From the NCBI GenBank assembly GCA_050084985.1, contig JBITNC010000001.1, positions 60,946,001 to 61,010,000 of the forward strand: DNA of 64,000 nucleotides, written 5' to 3'. The position numbers and the translations under genes are program-made. The notes under the pieces were generated by a model. The model was given only the letters and a program-made list of their open reading frames with translations, was not told the DNA's origin and ran no database searches. Numbering within the stretch: the stretch's first letter is position 1; each line of letters opens with the position of its first letter. Shown piece by piece: positions 19,364 through 32,584 of the stretch. This stretch comes from Nageia nagi (Eukaryota; Pinophyta).

Positions 19364-20242
19364 TGTTAACACATAAAAATGATTTTATGCTTTTAAATCA
19401 ATAAATTAATGAAATATGCTTGGCTTAACTATATGTCTTGAATGGATAAAAGTGACAATATCGATGTTTGGCTTGAATGGGAATATTGCATGGGTTATTT
19501 TGAATATTACATAAATTGTCTTGAATATTGCATGGTATGTCTTGAGTATTGCGTGAATTATCTTGCTATTTGATGTATTTATCTTAAATCTTGTGAATTA
19601 ACCTTATTTATGTGGATGCACGCCGACCTATGGGCGGTATTACCTATATCTATATAAATAAGGGATCTAATAGTAAGTCCACAACAACAAGGATACACAT
19701 GATCCCGCGTATGGTCTTGTAAGTGGCTACCCCCTAAGGTATCTCTTGGTACCGCCTACAAGGCTGTGGTTTGTGTGCTTCCTTGCGCGAGCTATCCTGA
19801 CATCTGCGATCAATTCTGATATTATACTGCTATCTGAGATATCTATATTGAAGAACTGGACCTAACTGAGAGGTCAAAGCTATCAAGATAAGGCCGCCGG
19901 CGCTCCTTTGTGAACGGAAGAACACCGCCGGCGCTCTTATATTACTGAAACGGACCGCCCGCGGTCCTCTTTTGGCATCATTGCAGGTTGCGACGCTGTT
20001 GGAAAGGTAGCTTATCATCAGTACATCGCTCATATCTACATCTTCCGTTGTCAGGTACGTTCCGTGAGGTAAGTACACAAATCACGGTCTTGGTTGGTTA
20101 CATTTACACTTCTGAATAGTTATATGTTGTTCATTGTGTATCTAGAATAAATTGCTATCCGTAGCTAGAATACAGATAATATTGAGTTTGTAAATAACCC
20201 CCCTATTTACTTATTTGCATTCTCAATTTTTATTTGTAAACA
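19364..20242 (+). repeat. 3' LTR of the young gypsy element
   Basis: 879 bp, one base different from the 5' LTR. It carries the same TATA box (19651-19660) and hairpin cluster (19890-19970). Confidence 0.95.
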
Positions 20243-20247
20243 GTTTT
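20243..20247 (+). repeat. Target site duplication, right copy (GTTTT)
   Basis: Matches 13255-13259 exactly. Confidence 0.9.
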
Positions 20248-21949
20248 GAATAGGTTATCCTATGGAAAGATATCTTATTATGCTTATTATGGAGGTAAGA
20301 TAATATAACATTCAAATTTTTGGGTTAAACAATTGTAAAGTATTACAAGCATGTTTTTGCCAACTTACCACTTCATCATTTGAATATATAATATATATAT
20401 TATTACACACACACACATATAATCATTGGTTAGTGTAATTGGGCCATCCTTCAGGATTCCATGGCCAACATTATAATTGGGCTCACTATGATCAAGCTTG
20501 GGTGCCTTGGGTAACCAAGGAAGATGTAGCTTGGAATAATTCTTTCATTTGGAAGAATGCTTCTAGGCTACACCCTATTTTTTAAAAAATATGATAACTA
20601 TGCGATGGTTTTAAACCATTTATATCTATAAAGTGATAGCTCAAACTACCACTTTAAAAATAATAAGGTGGGTTTAAGGGAGGTTATAGTTGCCTACATT
20701 TGTAATAGAGAAGCTATTTATAACCACCTTTATATGAAATTAGAGAGCAATTTTAGGTGCCATCTATCATAGGTTATTAGTCTTCATCATAAACAAGGGA
20801 CTTTTGGTGGTAGGCTCATAGGTGATGGGCAGATAACCACCAAAAAATATAATAGCTTGTGGCTTAAAACCACCCCCAAAATCCTTTTTTGTACTAATGA
20901 TAGGCATTAGGTTTATACCAACATGGTTTATTTTTATGATCCTTAAATTCATTTCCTTGGACTCTTTTAATAATACCTCTTTCAATACAATTATGAAATA
21001 TCTTTACAGGATATATTGGAATATATTTCTATATCAATCAAGAGATTAGTTTACTTCCACATTTTATTTTTCACTTGTTATGAGATAATTTTGAATATGA
21101 GGATAAATATTATAAGTCTATATATAGCAATTTTTCCTTTTCTTAAATATTTATTTCTCTTCATGGGTTTATCAATCTCTTACAATTAAATTTTGAATAA
21201 AGATAAATTCTTATGCAAGCTATACAACTTGAGATAACATCCTAAGAAGAAACTTTCATGTTGTGATGAAGTGAAAATGCTACATTAATAAAGAGATCAT
21301 TCACTTTCATGTTATGTTATTTATTCTTATGATATCATTTTGAAGATAAAATTAATATCATAAGTCCTTATGTAGTGATTTTACCTTTTTTTAAGATTGA
21401 TATCTCTTCACAAGATTATCAACTCTTCGTAGGTGGCTTATGAAGGTGGATTAAATCTCATGCAAGCTATATATATATGAATTTGTTATCTTTTATGAAA
21501 TAGATTGAGCAATAACCATCAAAATAATTCTAAAAACTCACAATTTAACTAACTACAAAGTTGCATTGATTTAAGGGATTTCTCTTGCAAGAAATATTTA
21601 ACAAGGGTTAAATCTTATCAAAAGGGAATTCTTTGTAATGGGGAACATGATTCAATTTTATCATACAACTCTTTAAATATGAAGTTTCTCTTATTTGATT
21701 TATTAAGGACCCCATCATTAAAAAGGTAAATTGCATAATCTCATGTTATCCTAATTTTTTCTTGATAAGAAAAATTAGTTAACAAGAAGCATTTTCAACA
21801 ACATTAGCAATATGAATATGACAATATAAAATGATATGAACATTAGAAGCATGATATTTTAGAATAATGTTAGCATATAATGAATTATGATCACTAGTAA
21901 TGCTATTAGTTTGATCATTTTCATTATTAACATAAGATCTTGGAGTTTC
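20248..21949. other. AT-rich flank, repeat family continuing from 13.25 kb
   Basis: Begins with TTGCCAACTTACCACTT and CCATGGCCAACA words also present at 11.9-12.7 kb, so the young element split one older repeat region. A stretch with several CCACC/GGTGG words lies at 20650-20900. No gene is recognised; a 72-codon minus-strand frame at 20767-20985 is unsupported. Confidence 0.45.
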
Positions 21950-22372
21950 ATCTCTAGAATGGACATGAATGATATCATTACCTTTGTCAACATTTTCAAG
22001 TATATTACTTACTTATGGGGGATCTGTTTACCAAAATAAGAATTTGATGAATAAGTAGAAAAGGAAAACTAAAAATAAAAGAGATAGTAATTGAGTCACA
22101 AAAGGAGGCTAAGTCTTTATTAACATAATAATATTTAATACAATCAATTATAATGATATTTTTTACGACTATTATCTTCCTTATATCTCTCGACTCTCAT
22201 ACATTTGATTCCCATACATTCAATCCTCTCTTCAATGGCTTAAATTGATCATTCAAAGAGTGCATTGTTTGATTGGAGGAGGCTTACTTGCAAATAACTA
22301 GCTATATTTGATTGTTAAGAATCTTGATTAGTATCGATCAAATTACATACTCAAAATTCTCTCATTCTAACA
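21950..22372 (-). repeat. 3' LTR of the old gypsy element
   Basis: Aligns with 32585-33020. Shared words are AATTGAGTCACAAAAGG, AATATTTAATACAATCAATT, ATCTTCCTTATATCTC and CAAATTACATACT. The high end …CATTCTAACA equals TGTTAGAATG on the minus strand. The low boundary is approximate. Confidence 0.75.
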
Positions 22373-22385
22373 TCCTCCCCAACTT
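22373..22385 (-). other. Polypurine tract of the old gypsy element
   Basis: On the minus strand AAGTTGGGGAGGA lies directly before the LTR start TGTTAGAATG, which fixes that LTR end and the element's orientation. Confidence 0.65.
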
Positions 22386-23295
22386 AATCACCAAGCTCAT
22401 CCCCAACCCATGTTTAATAACATATTCCATTGATGAGAAGTCTCCTACATCAATAGTTGATGCAAAGTCATTCTTAGGTTCTTCTTCGAATTTGTGTGAT
22501 GAGATCAGCACTTCTTTTATCACAACACCATCATAATTGTTCTCGTAAGAAAGGTACTAGATCATTATTTTACACAAAATAATTACTATAGTCATACACA
22601 AATTTTGATTCTTAGTATTTGGTTGATAATCCACTAAATTTCATGTGATTTCACTAGGAAACTAATTGGCATAAAACCAAAAGAGTCTTAAAACCAAATA
22701 TGGGTGGTATAATTTGAAATGATTTAGGGAATCAGGCCTAGCCAAAATCATAAAGCTTTTTTCATAAGATAATGGTTGAACCCCTCTAGAAATAATTGTT
22801 GAGCATGTGCATGTATGAACAATTATTCTTCATATATATCCAATTCCCAAGCAAAGGAGTCTCTTTGCTTGAAAATGCTTAATAATGAGTGTAACTTAAA
22901 TATCAAAGGGGAGGTCTAAAACCTTGTGCAAATACAATGTGGTGGTAGTACCCAATGTGGTAGTAGCACAAATGGGACTTTTAGTCTTTTTCACATTCCT
23001 TTGTTGGATCTATAATATCCTTATCAATTTTTTTCATATATATTCTTTAGTCCATAGATGTTCCTAATTTGATGTTAAATCTAGGTCCTCTAAAATCGAT
23101 ACACTTTTAGATTATTAATCTCAGGTCAATATGGTCAAGTGAAGTACTTACTATAATCAAATACTACTCGTTCATAGGTAAATTGGGCTCCAAATCATGT
23201 ATTCATTGGGACTTGTATGAGTCTATCTTGTTTCTACACATTTCAACCATACTTGAGGGGTCTCATAGGGAAACCTTGAAAAGGTGAACCTTAAC
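22386..23295. other. 3' untranslated part of the old gypsy element
   Basis: AT-rich. A weak open frame at 22312-22536 overlaps the LTR end and is not supported. No domains seen. Confidence 0.4.
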
Positions 23296-25250
23296 TTAAA
23301 GATTCCTACTCATCTTCCAAGAATATCCTATAGGATCCACTAAAATAGTCATGTCTTCTCCTCTAACTATCATTTCCCATATATCTACTTCAATTTTGTA
23401 GGTTTTCTGAATTATTAGGCTTTTAATGAGATAGGAATACATTAAGAATTTATGAATATCAACTTTTGCACATGGAAATAGTTCCAAGGGGTAGTGGAAT
23501 GCATCAAAGGAATCACAATAAAATTGATGGGCCATATGATATGCCTTTGTATGGGTGGTGTATTCCTTATCAAAGTGTTACCTAAGGAATTCACCATGCT
23601 TTATTATATTGTTTACTCTTTGCTTCTTTCATAGGTGATCATTTCATTTTGCAATTTTACTTTTCAATTTTTTCTTATTTCTAACCATTTGTAGGTAATT
23701 ATTTGTAACTTCTTAGATATTCTAAAATTATGCCTTATGTTTATGTCTTTTATCATTTTTACTTTTAATCATGTTTTCTTTAGATATCATAACATCATGA
23801 TTCGATCAAGAAGCCTCCCTTCTATATTAATTTTTAGAGTACATTCATCCATGTATAATCAAATAAAAATTGGATTTTAAGCTTAACTTCATTACATTAC
23901 ACTAAATAATTTTTCATTTTCATTTTGAACCATAAGACAACCCAATTCTCTCCTGCAACATTGATGATTTGAGGTTCCTCAATCATTAATTAGGGCTATT
24001 ATTGGATTTGGGTAAGGGTGGGAGATAATGGTTTGATGGAGACAAATTAAGGCTATGCTGAGTATCTTTCTTGCTAAAGGATCTAGACTTTTGTGTCATT
24101 ATTGATTTATCAAAGTAGGTAAGTAACTTGGGCCTTGCCTAGAAGATTTCATTGATCTCCTTTTCTATCAGATGCTCCACTTGGGCTATTTGTGTGTGGT
24201 GAACATGCTTTATTTTTTGTAGTTCCCTAATTGTACTTTCTACCATTATTTTCCTCTCCTTTTTTAGGGCTTCTAAGTCTAACATTTGTTGATTTATATT
24301 TGTAAGCTCTTGAAGTTTATTGATCGATATAGGGAATTGATTTTGTAGAACCATGACTTTAGTTTGAAGTTCAACCATCTATCTTTTTAAATCATTAAGG
24401 TTTTCTAATTATTATTGACTTATAAAATTTTGAATATCGATACCAATGACCTTATAGTTGTTAAGATCAAATTGCATCTTGGTGATATATTGGAAGAGGG
24501 ATTCCTTGTGTTGTATGAAATTCCCATGCCTTTGGTTTTGAAATTTATCCAATTATAATTGTAGCTTAGTGATATTTTCTATCTATTTTCCCAATTGATC
24601 TATTTCTTTCATTTTTAATAGATGTTTGAACTCTTTTGTGAGCTAGTCGATTTCCTTCTAGAGCTACTAATCTTATTCCATTGTTTGTGTCTATCCATGC
24701 TTAGTTTCCTAAAGCATTTATTCTATTATTTATTTCTCATATTGAAGTTGTTCAACCTCTTATTCCCATTATTATATCTATTTGCTAACCTCCTCTTCAT
24801 GAAGAAGTCTAAGTTTGTTCATCTCCTCCTTATGTTTGGCTCAAAGATAGTCAATTTTTACTTGGTTTTCATCAGTTTGATAATTTCCTATGAGTTAATT
24901 TATTTTAATTTTATATATTTTTATATCTCTTATTGATAAAAAAACCATCACTTTCTCTAGTGTAGCTTAGCTTTGTTCCCAAATTTGGTGGATCCCTTGT
25001 TGGTGATGTGTGCTAATAACATCAAGTTATTGGGTAGTGGTGCTATCAAGATGGATTTCTACATAAGGTAACTTCTTCTATATGAGGGTGAAGAGGTTGG
25101 TGTTATCAATGGGTTGGGTAATTTTGGCTATTATATCAAATACAAGTTGGTTCATTTTATCATTCAGTGTTGGAGGTGGGATGAGAGGATATTGGATGTA
25201 CTTTTGGAGTTTGGATACCATTGACTCTAATATTCTATTGATCTCTTAAT
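23296..25250 (-). pseudogene. Coiled-coil coding-like region downstream of integrase
   Basis: On the minus strand a broken but followable protein runs from about 25230 (SKLQKYIQYPLIPPPTLNDK) to 23296. The middle (24139-24378) is open and reads as heptad-rich Gln/Leu/Glu sequence (VELQTKVMVLQNQF, LDLEALKKERKIMVESTIRE), a likely coiled coil. Upstream pieces such as LQLDKFQNQRHGNFIQHK continue it across stops. The last open piece (23296-23535) reads FDAFHYPLELFPCAKVDIHK. I do not recognise the family. Its place between integrase and the 3' LTR resembles the extra third ORF of some plant gypsy elements. A structural or envelope-like role cannot be shown. Confidence 0.5.
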
Positions 25251-25528
25251 GTTGGAATTCATGGGTTTGTTAGAATGAGTCAAAAATTTATTTACTATTT
25301 CATTTATTAAATAATTATCTAGGACTAAGCAGTGGCTTGTATCAGCTAGGAAAAACATTAGTTTCCATTGATATGTGAATCAATGATTGGCAAACTTTAT
25401 AGTTTAATGAATGTAGAAATGGATGTATGATATGAATCTGAGTAAGGTTGATTCTAGGGGTATATATTTTTCCCTATCCTATTGTAGTGTCTAGGTAATA
25501 ATTTTTGGCTACTGGAATTTATATTTAG

Positions 25529-26214
25529 CTAGATGATGGTGATAATGGTAGCATCAATAGATATAAGTTTTGTTAAGGTCCTTTTGAGTAGTTTGTTAAT
25601 GGCTTCAACCACCCCATTTTCTTGTGGATGGTATGATGAGCTATGGTTGTGTTGGATCATAAATTTAGTAAGTATTTCTTTAATGGCATGGTTAACAAAG
25701 TACTTTCCTTGATCACTCATAATTTACTTAAGGCACCCAAATATTGTGATTATGTTCTTATAGATAAACTTTTTGATAGTTTGGGTTGTACAATATTTGA
25801 TTACAATTGCTTTTGTCCATCTACTAAGGTATTCTATGATGGTAATGATATAATAGGTCAAAAATTTCATGTTGGTGGTGATATGGGACCTACAAAATTG
25901 ATCTCCCATTTTTTGAATGGGAGTAAGGGTAGAATTGGTTGAAGTGGTAGTTCATCCCATGTTGATGGTCGATTGATTCTCTAGAATATGTTATAACTAT
26001 TGGCATAAAGGTTGGCATATCAATGAAGAGTGGGCCACCATATTCTAGCATGTAATACTTTCTTGCTTGTTAACTCTCCATCAAAATGACCTTTATCTAA
26101 TCTATCATGTGCATCTTTAAGGATATCGTCATGCTCATAGGGAAGTGCCACATGAAAAATTACTTCATTCATATCGATTTTATAAAGTTCCCTTGATATA
26201 AGAGTATATGTCAT
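25529..26214 (-). pseudogene. Gypsy integrase
   Basis: Three adjacent frames on the minus strand. First (26020-26214) is the zinc-binding end with KGHFDGELTSKKVLHARIWW and PTLH. Next (25724-25909) is core sequence with EYLSRWTKA and a FGCLK end, where the usual first catalytic Asp appears as Glu. Last (25529-25720) is SDQGKYFVN with the second Asp, then SSSYHPQENGVVEAINK with the third acidic residue. Integrase inserts the cDNA into the host chromosome. Stops between the blocks and the changed first Asp make it inactive. The D…SDQG…NGxVE pattern is typical of plant gypsy. Confidence 0.88.
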
Positions 26215-26399
26215 TTCCTCTATTAATAATTTTTGTTGTTCTTTAGGGATAGTTCATCAAGAAACTACCCTAAGATTATAAAAGCTACTATTTCTTTGAA
26301 TTCATTAGGGATTTCTTCAACTCAAAATAGGTGGGCTCTTGGTAAATCATCATAGATTTTGGAGGTTTTCCCTTTATTGATTAATGATAACATATCAAG

Positions 26400-27610
26400 G
26401 ACTAAATTTAAGTTACTTGACTTCATAATAACTTTAAATATGAATTCTTAAAATAATAGTGACCATCGATAAAGTTTACCTTGGATGATAGATTTATTTA
26501 AGAGATAACATAATGTCTCATGATTTGTAAAGAAGATAAACATTATTACTAGTACATAAGGTCAAAATATTTAGAGAGCATATACCATTGATATTATTTC
26601 TTACTCCATGATGGTGTAATTTTTCTCTATATATGCCATCTTTTGGCTAGCAAAATAGATTGGGTGATCTATGTTTCCTTTACTAGGATGGGAAAGTATG
26701 ATGTTGATTGCTTGAATGCTTACATCCATGTGTACATGGAATACCTTTGATCAATCTTAAAATATCAGGATCAATTCTTTTGAAATTTTTTAGTTCAAAA
26801 GGTTGGAATTTTTCTAACATTATTGAGACCAATAGAAAGGTTTATTTTCTATGGTTAAGTCATCGATAGGGTTGACTAAGGCTTCATAGTTTTTGATAAA
26901 TTTTCTATACTAGCATGTTGATATGAGGAACCTTTGCATTTGTTTTACAATTTTAAGTGGAGGTATATTTAAATGGACTATGATTTGTGTGGGATATACC
27001 ATTAGTACCTCTCTACAAATAATGTGACTTAATAATACTCCATATGGAGTAGACAATAAGCATTTTTTCAAGTTAAGAGAGATTCATAATTGATGACATA
27101 TTTTAAACATCAATCACAGTGCTGATATGATTTTTCATAATATCATATACTATCCAATAATTGAGGTATACTTCTAAAAATTTATTTATAAATTCTTTGA
27201 ATGCTTGGATCATGATCCATGAAAATGTTGTTGATGCATTTTTAAGTTCAAACAACATGAACGATTCCCATTTTCTTGTGAATGTTATTTTGAATCTATC
27301 TTCCTTAGCAATTTGAACTTGTTGATACTCAAAAATATTATCTATAAATGAGTAGAATTCATTACCTGCTACATTTTCTAGTGTTTTCTCTATTAAAGGT
27401 GGGAAAATGTGTCATGTTCACATGCTTTATTAAGTTCTCTAAAGTTAATGTAAATCCATATTTCACTCAATGTTTTGTGTTGGATCACCATTGGGCTAAT
27501 ATAATTAGTGTTATTAGTTATTGAGATGATACCTACTTCAATCATCATATCTAATGCTTCTTTTCTCAAATTTATTCTATATGATTTTAGCTTTGGTGGC
27601 TTGCAATCGA
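26400..27610 (-). pseudogene. Gypsy reverse transcriptase / RNase H
   Basis: On the minus strand from 27610 downwards: LRKEALDMMIEVGIISIT, then INFRELNKACEHDTF, FIDNIFEYQQVQIAKEDRFK with the first Asp, and FELKNAS. The catalytic YxDD block reads EVYLNYWIVY at about 27146-27180, so both Asp residues are lost. Further down, pieces resembling the connection (VHLNIPPLKIVKQMQRFL, YEALVNPIDDLT) can be followed. Stops and frameshifts are frequent. The protein would copy element RNA into DNA; this copy cannot. Confidence 0.82.
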
Positions 27611-28936
27611 GTTTTGATCGTATCTATGATTTTGATTTCTTCATTCATTCCCCAATTCCATCATATTTCACAAGAATAATTCCTAGTATTTGACAAATAT
27701 TTTCAAAATTTTGTTAACCTCTACTTTGGTCCAATAATCCCCTATTATGATCATATTTGGTTCAAATTCTATGTCAATATTTACTTTTCTTATTTTGATT
27801 TCCTAATTGTATACTGATTTTATTTTCTTCTCCTTAATAACTTCCCTTTCACCTTCATCAAATTCATACTTCAGATCCTTTTCCTTCTCTTCAATTTCAT
27901 TAGATTCAGTCTATTTTGTTAATTTAAAAATATTTTTGGTTATCGATAATAAATGTATAACTACTAGTATTATCAAGAGTGGCATACTATTAGAGTATGT
28001 GACTCATGCAATGGTGGGTTTGGTTAATAAAAAGTTTTAATTTAAAATGAAAATTTATAAGTTAGGATTTGATCATCATAAAATGTGAACATTTGGATGA
28101 ATTTGGTTTGTAGTTCATCCCATTTATTTATTTCTCTTTGTAACTCTTGATGGATATAGCAAGCTCATGGGATGATTCCTACTATCCAGTGAAATATGTG
28201 GATGCAAGTTTCTAGGTTTAAGTTAGTCAAAATTTTCAAGTTGATTCACAAAGTGTAATATATGTCATTGGATTTGTATTTCTAGATATTTATTGCTTAT
28301 ATTAGTCAACATATGTTGATTTTAGAATCATAATATTATATGATATATTATTTAGTCCCAAGAGACTAATATTATTTTATGTCTATTCCATCATCAAGAT
28401 GTTATTCCAATGAGGGTATCTTACAATGTGTCGATCCTATTGGTTTCATTCAGGAAATTAGTTTGGATCATTACTTCTAAAAACTCATCGAGAGGTATCC
28501 TTTTGGTGGTTTCCATCAAATTTAGGCAATTTGTATCTTGATATACCTCTTTCAAAATATTGAAGACTTGATGGCCTAGCTTTTTTCAGCATGGTCACAT
28601 TGAGTGTAGCTCATGATTTCTTATGTTCCACATCATTATAGTTCTATTAAAGTCTAGTTCAAATTCATCACTATAGAAAGTGAGTTGATCATCTTCTGTA
28701 GGGTTGATATGGTTCAAATATCCATTTGATTCCTTTTATGTGATCATTGCATATAATTCATTAAGTCCCATTGAATCACTACCATCACCATTATCATGGT
28801 CACTATTTTGATTTGGTTCTTTGGTGTATGCATCATTCATACCTTTTCTTGATGGAATATGTACTTCCTACTCATCATTGTATATTACCAGTTCTTTGGT
28901 TTTGCAATTGATGATACCATGATTATCTATGAACCA

Positions 28937-29206
28937 TTATAAGTATAACAACATTGTATATTCTAAATTTTTGATATCAACCATATTTATAATGTCAAAT
29001 GTGTTTGGGGAGGTTATCCCTAAAACCAAAATGGGCATATTTTTTAGCATTCCTAAAGACCAAACTAGGGAGTCATCTACTAGTAAAATATTGTATTGTG
29101 TTGGTTCCAAGGAGGGAATTCCTAATTGTCTCCATGTTTTCATGGGAAAGAGATTTATATCAAACCATAATTTTATCATAATATTCTTTGCAAGCTTACC
29201 AATCAT
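28937..29206 (-). pseudogene. Gypsy aspartic protease region
   Basis: An 89-codon open frame reading KLWFDINLFPMKTWRQLGIP followed by LEPTQYNILLVDDSLVW and MPILVLGITSPNTFDII. This matches the retropepsin region of plant gypsy elements (…D.GA..NL.P…LG.P.PEPT…AD.S…P.G), but the D-S/T-G triad is replaced by FDIN. It lies upstream of RT on the same strand, as expected. Confidence 0.65.
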
Positions 29207-29819
29207 AATAGCCTTAATTAAAATTGGTTTATTTTTTAGTATTTGTTAACTTTGTAAACTTTCCTACCAATCTAAACTTATTATTCCAATAATTAGGATA
29301 GTTGGAATAGCCTTAGTAAGAGATCTTATTGTTTGGCAAGATCATAAAACTATTTTAAAAGTGTACTCTCCTCATTTTTCAATTTTGAGGAAGGACTTAT
29401 TTCTAGGTTATTTGATACCCTTATTTTGTAGATTCTAAATAATTTGTTGGGTTGTTTGCACCATATCTTGATATTACTCTAAATCTAGATATTTTAGTTT
29501 GAGCATGATTTTCTAAACTATCAAGTCTATGAATCTAATTTTCTTTATTCTTGAAATTTTTTTTATGGAAGCTAAAGATATATTCAAAGTTTTATGTATT
29601 ATTATAATTATATTAGGTTTATTTGATTATTATGGGTATTTATTTTAGCCAATGCAGCCCTAGAATTTGAGGAAAATGATACATGTCTTGTTACTTTCGT
29701 ATTTGAGTTGTTGTTATTATTGTTGTTATCATTTTTTGATATTCAAGTTTTCATATTGAGGAATAGTTTAGGGTAGTATGTAAAACTATGATCATTCATT
29801 ATTTGACATAATTGACATC

Positions 29820-32060
29820 TTAAGAATGTTCTAGGGTGGGGGCACTCATAATATCTATGGTTGTATTTGCCATAATTAAAGCATTATAGTTAGCATCCTC
29901 CTTGAACACCTTGATATTTGCCTCAATATTCATTTCCTCTATCTTGAACACCTCCTTGGTCATAATAGTGATCCTTTGAGCATGAGTTTATGGTTGGGAG
30001 GATGCTATGATATGTACATATGTGACCTTGGAAACATCAAAAAATGGCATGGTTATTTTTTGGATTACATAAAACTTAGGTGTCTAATATATTTGGGTTG
30101 TGAAGGATCTTGGGTTCTATTAGAAGTCTTCCTTAATATCACCTAGTAACTCTTTTCCTTTACATTGGTAGGTTAGTGGTTCTAACATCCATAAATGGGA
30201 TAACTTGTGTGTGCATCAATTCCATGATTTTGAACACTAATTACTAGGTAATCTTTGGTGTGTGGATCTCAATGGTGCAATAGCATTGGTAGTATTCTTG
30301 ATCAATATTTCTAAGTGTTAAGAACTCATTTTCCATATGATATTCTTTGGCATAGATCTGGTACCAAATTTCTCTATGGTGTAGGAGGCAATAGGATTTT
30401 CTTGCACTTAAATTTTATCAATTTTCTCTATTAGTTTAACTAATTGATTGGATAGATCATCATTTTTAGTGTTCATCCTCAAAGGTTATGATGTGATTTT
30501 GACTACCACTTATAGGGCATCAATATATGTTGGGTACATTCTTTCCATAGCCCTTTTAAATTTAGGTCATAGTCCCAAAATGAACCATTATATCTTCAAT
30601 TTTTCATTAATTGGTTCTTATAGCAATATTTGGGTTTATTTGAAACATCAATCATATTACTTATCTATTTCCCTTGTTCCCATGATCATTTCATACATTT
30701 CACTTATGCTTTCCAATCAATATTATAGGAAGTGGTATTCAAATTCAAAAGAAACTCTAATTTTCTACCATATTTTTGTTGTTTGGCCTAATGCCACCTT
30801 CTTAAATTTCTTAATCCACTATAGCACTTCATCCTATAGTGTGGATATAAATTTAATTATGAATTTGGCATCACCAATAATGTTCCATTGTACCTAATTA
30901 TTTTCTATCATAAATAAATTTTCTTTCATGTCATGGGTATCTTTATGGAAAATTGGTAATTTTGTAGAAGCATCCATTTTCTATGCTTATGGTTGTTATT
31001 GTTATATGTTATGTTGATATTGTTTGTTTGGTGGAGGTTGAGAATTTGGTATTATTGTTTGATGATGTTGGTTGGAAATTCTTTATGATCTTTCTAAAGG
31101 TTTATATCAAAGTAGTTTTCATTGATGAATTCAAAAATATCCTTCAAAGGTGGCATTGACGCTTATTTTATTATTGGAATTGATGGGCAATCTACAATTT
31201 TGGATTGCTTGAAAGGTGCAACTTATCTTCTTAATATTTCAAGGTTGTATAGTGATGCAAAGGGTAAGAGAAAATTATGGGGGAATAATTATTATATTAT
31301 TATCTTTTTTGATTATCTATATTTATGAAGTTCATATTGTTAAATGTCCTAGGGTAAAGGGTACTATGGCTCTCTCTGTACTTTTTAGGGTTATTTCAAT
31401 TATTTCTTGATTGATGGGTTCTATCAATTCCTCTATTATTAGTTTGGTTCTAGGTTGGGGATCTAGATATAACTCATCTTTCTAAGGTATCTACTAGTAA
31501 GGTGAATACATGGAAATGACTTAAAATAGTGTTGATAAATTCATACTAATAGCTCATGTTATTTTATTGATTCTCTTGAATGTAGTGTTGGCTAAATGAG
31601 AAAGGATTTCTCTTCTTTGATAATTTGAAATATCATTGTATAGGTTCAGTAATAAATACACTCTATGGTTCAAGATTGGTTTCCAAAAATTTCTTCTATA
31701 CTAGCTATGGTTACTAAGTTTTCAACATCTTTATTAGTGATATTATGGGATTGGTCAACTAATGATTGAATCATGTTATCTAGTATAGTGTCAAATTGAT
31801 TTGCGAATATTGCTCTTTTTAAGGTTTTTGGTGAGATTACAAATGGTTTGAATGAATCATTATCATATTCATCCATATTATTCTTTAGTACTATGAATCC
31901 TCCTATAATGTTATATACCTCAAAGTTAATCATTGCTTCCATTGGTGGTATATCATTAGTTCGTATCTCCTTAATGGTGTTTAGTTTTTCCACCAATCCT
32001 AGGCCTATTTTGTTTTTGATCAACTTTTCTTTGGTAGTTTGCTTCAAACACTCAATATGA
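29820..32060 (-). pseudogene. Gypsy gag region
   Basis: Near 29822-29895 the minus strand reads CFNYGKYNHRYYECP, a worn CCHC zinc knuckle. A 125-codon open frame at 31670-32047 (FEVYNIIGGFIVLKNN, TLKRAIFANQFDTILDNMIQ) is the likely N-terminal part. The 2 kb between them carries only fragments. Assignment rests on the knuckle and on position between 5' LTR and protease. Confidence 0.55.
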
Positions 32061-32584
32061 TTATCTACTAATTCCTCAATACATCATGAAGTTCTTCTTG
32101 GGTTTCATCATTTGATTATTTTTGGAATAGTGAACTTGATTCCCTAATTCTATCTAATTCCTTTTGTAGCTTCCTTCTTTCCCTATTTTTCTATATTTGA
32201 TCTTGTAATTGATTATCAAATATTATTTTTTTAATCTTATGTTAAACCCTTATCTTTTCAATATTTTTAATCCTCCACTTTTGCATTTATTTATTCTTCT
32301 ATTCTTCCCCTTTTTATGATTTTCCCCATGAATCATTGCATCTTTACATTAACCCCTTTCTTCATACCCTTTTCTTACACTATTTCAATTTTTAATTTAT
32401 TCTTATTCCTTCCATATTTCCTCCTTTTCCCTTGATGCCTCCCCCACACAAGTAGGAGAGGGTGCCAAGGGTATCCCCTTGTCCTATTAGATATTATTTA
32501 CAAATATGTGGGGGATTTTCTAGAAAGATTTTTCTTGGTCCTCTAAAAAATCTTTCTTTCCCGAATTCCTATGATACCCAATCC

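Larger units (their letters stand above)
13260..20242 (+). mobile_element. Young non-autonomous Ty3/gypsy (Tat/Ogre-like) LTR retrotransposon
   Basis: A complete 6983-bp insertion bounded by GTTTT duplications and two 879-bp LTRs that differ at one position by my reading (T at 13651, C at 19755). In order it has LTR, primer site, a leader with a perfect hairpin, gag (broken by one base), aspartic protease, partial reverse transcriptase, four tandem-repeat arrays, polypurine tract and LTR. It lacks the YxDD block, RNase H and integrase, so it must have been copied by enzymes of another element. It keeps many CpG sites and GC-rich hairpins, unlike its AT-rich surroundings. The gag zinc motif and the protease-RT spelling place it near the Tat/Ogre branch of plant gypsy elements. 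A decayed relative begins at 62.3 kb. Confidence 0.93.
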
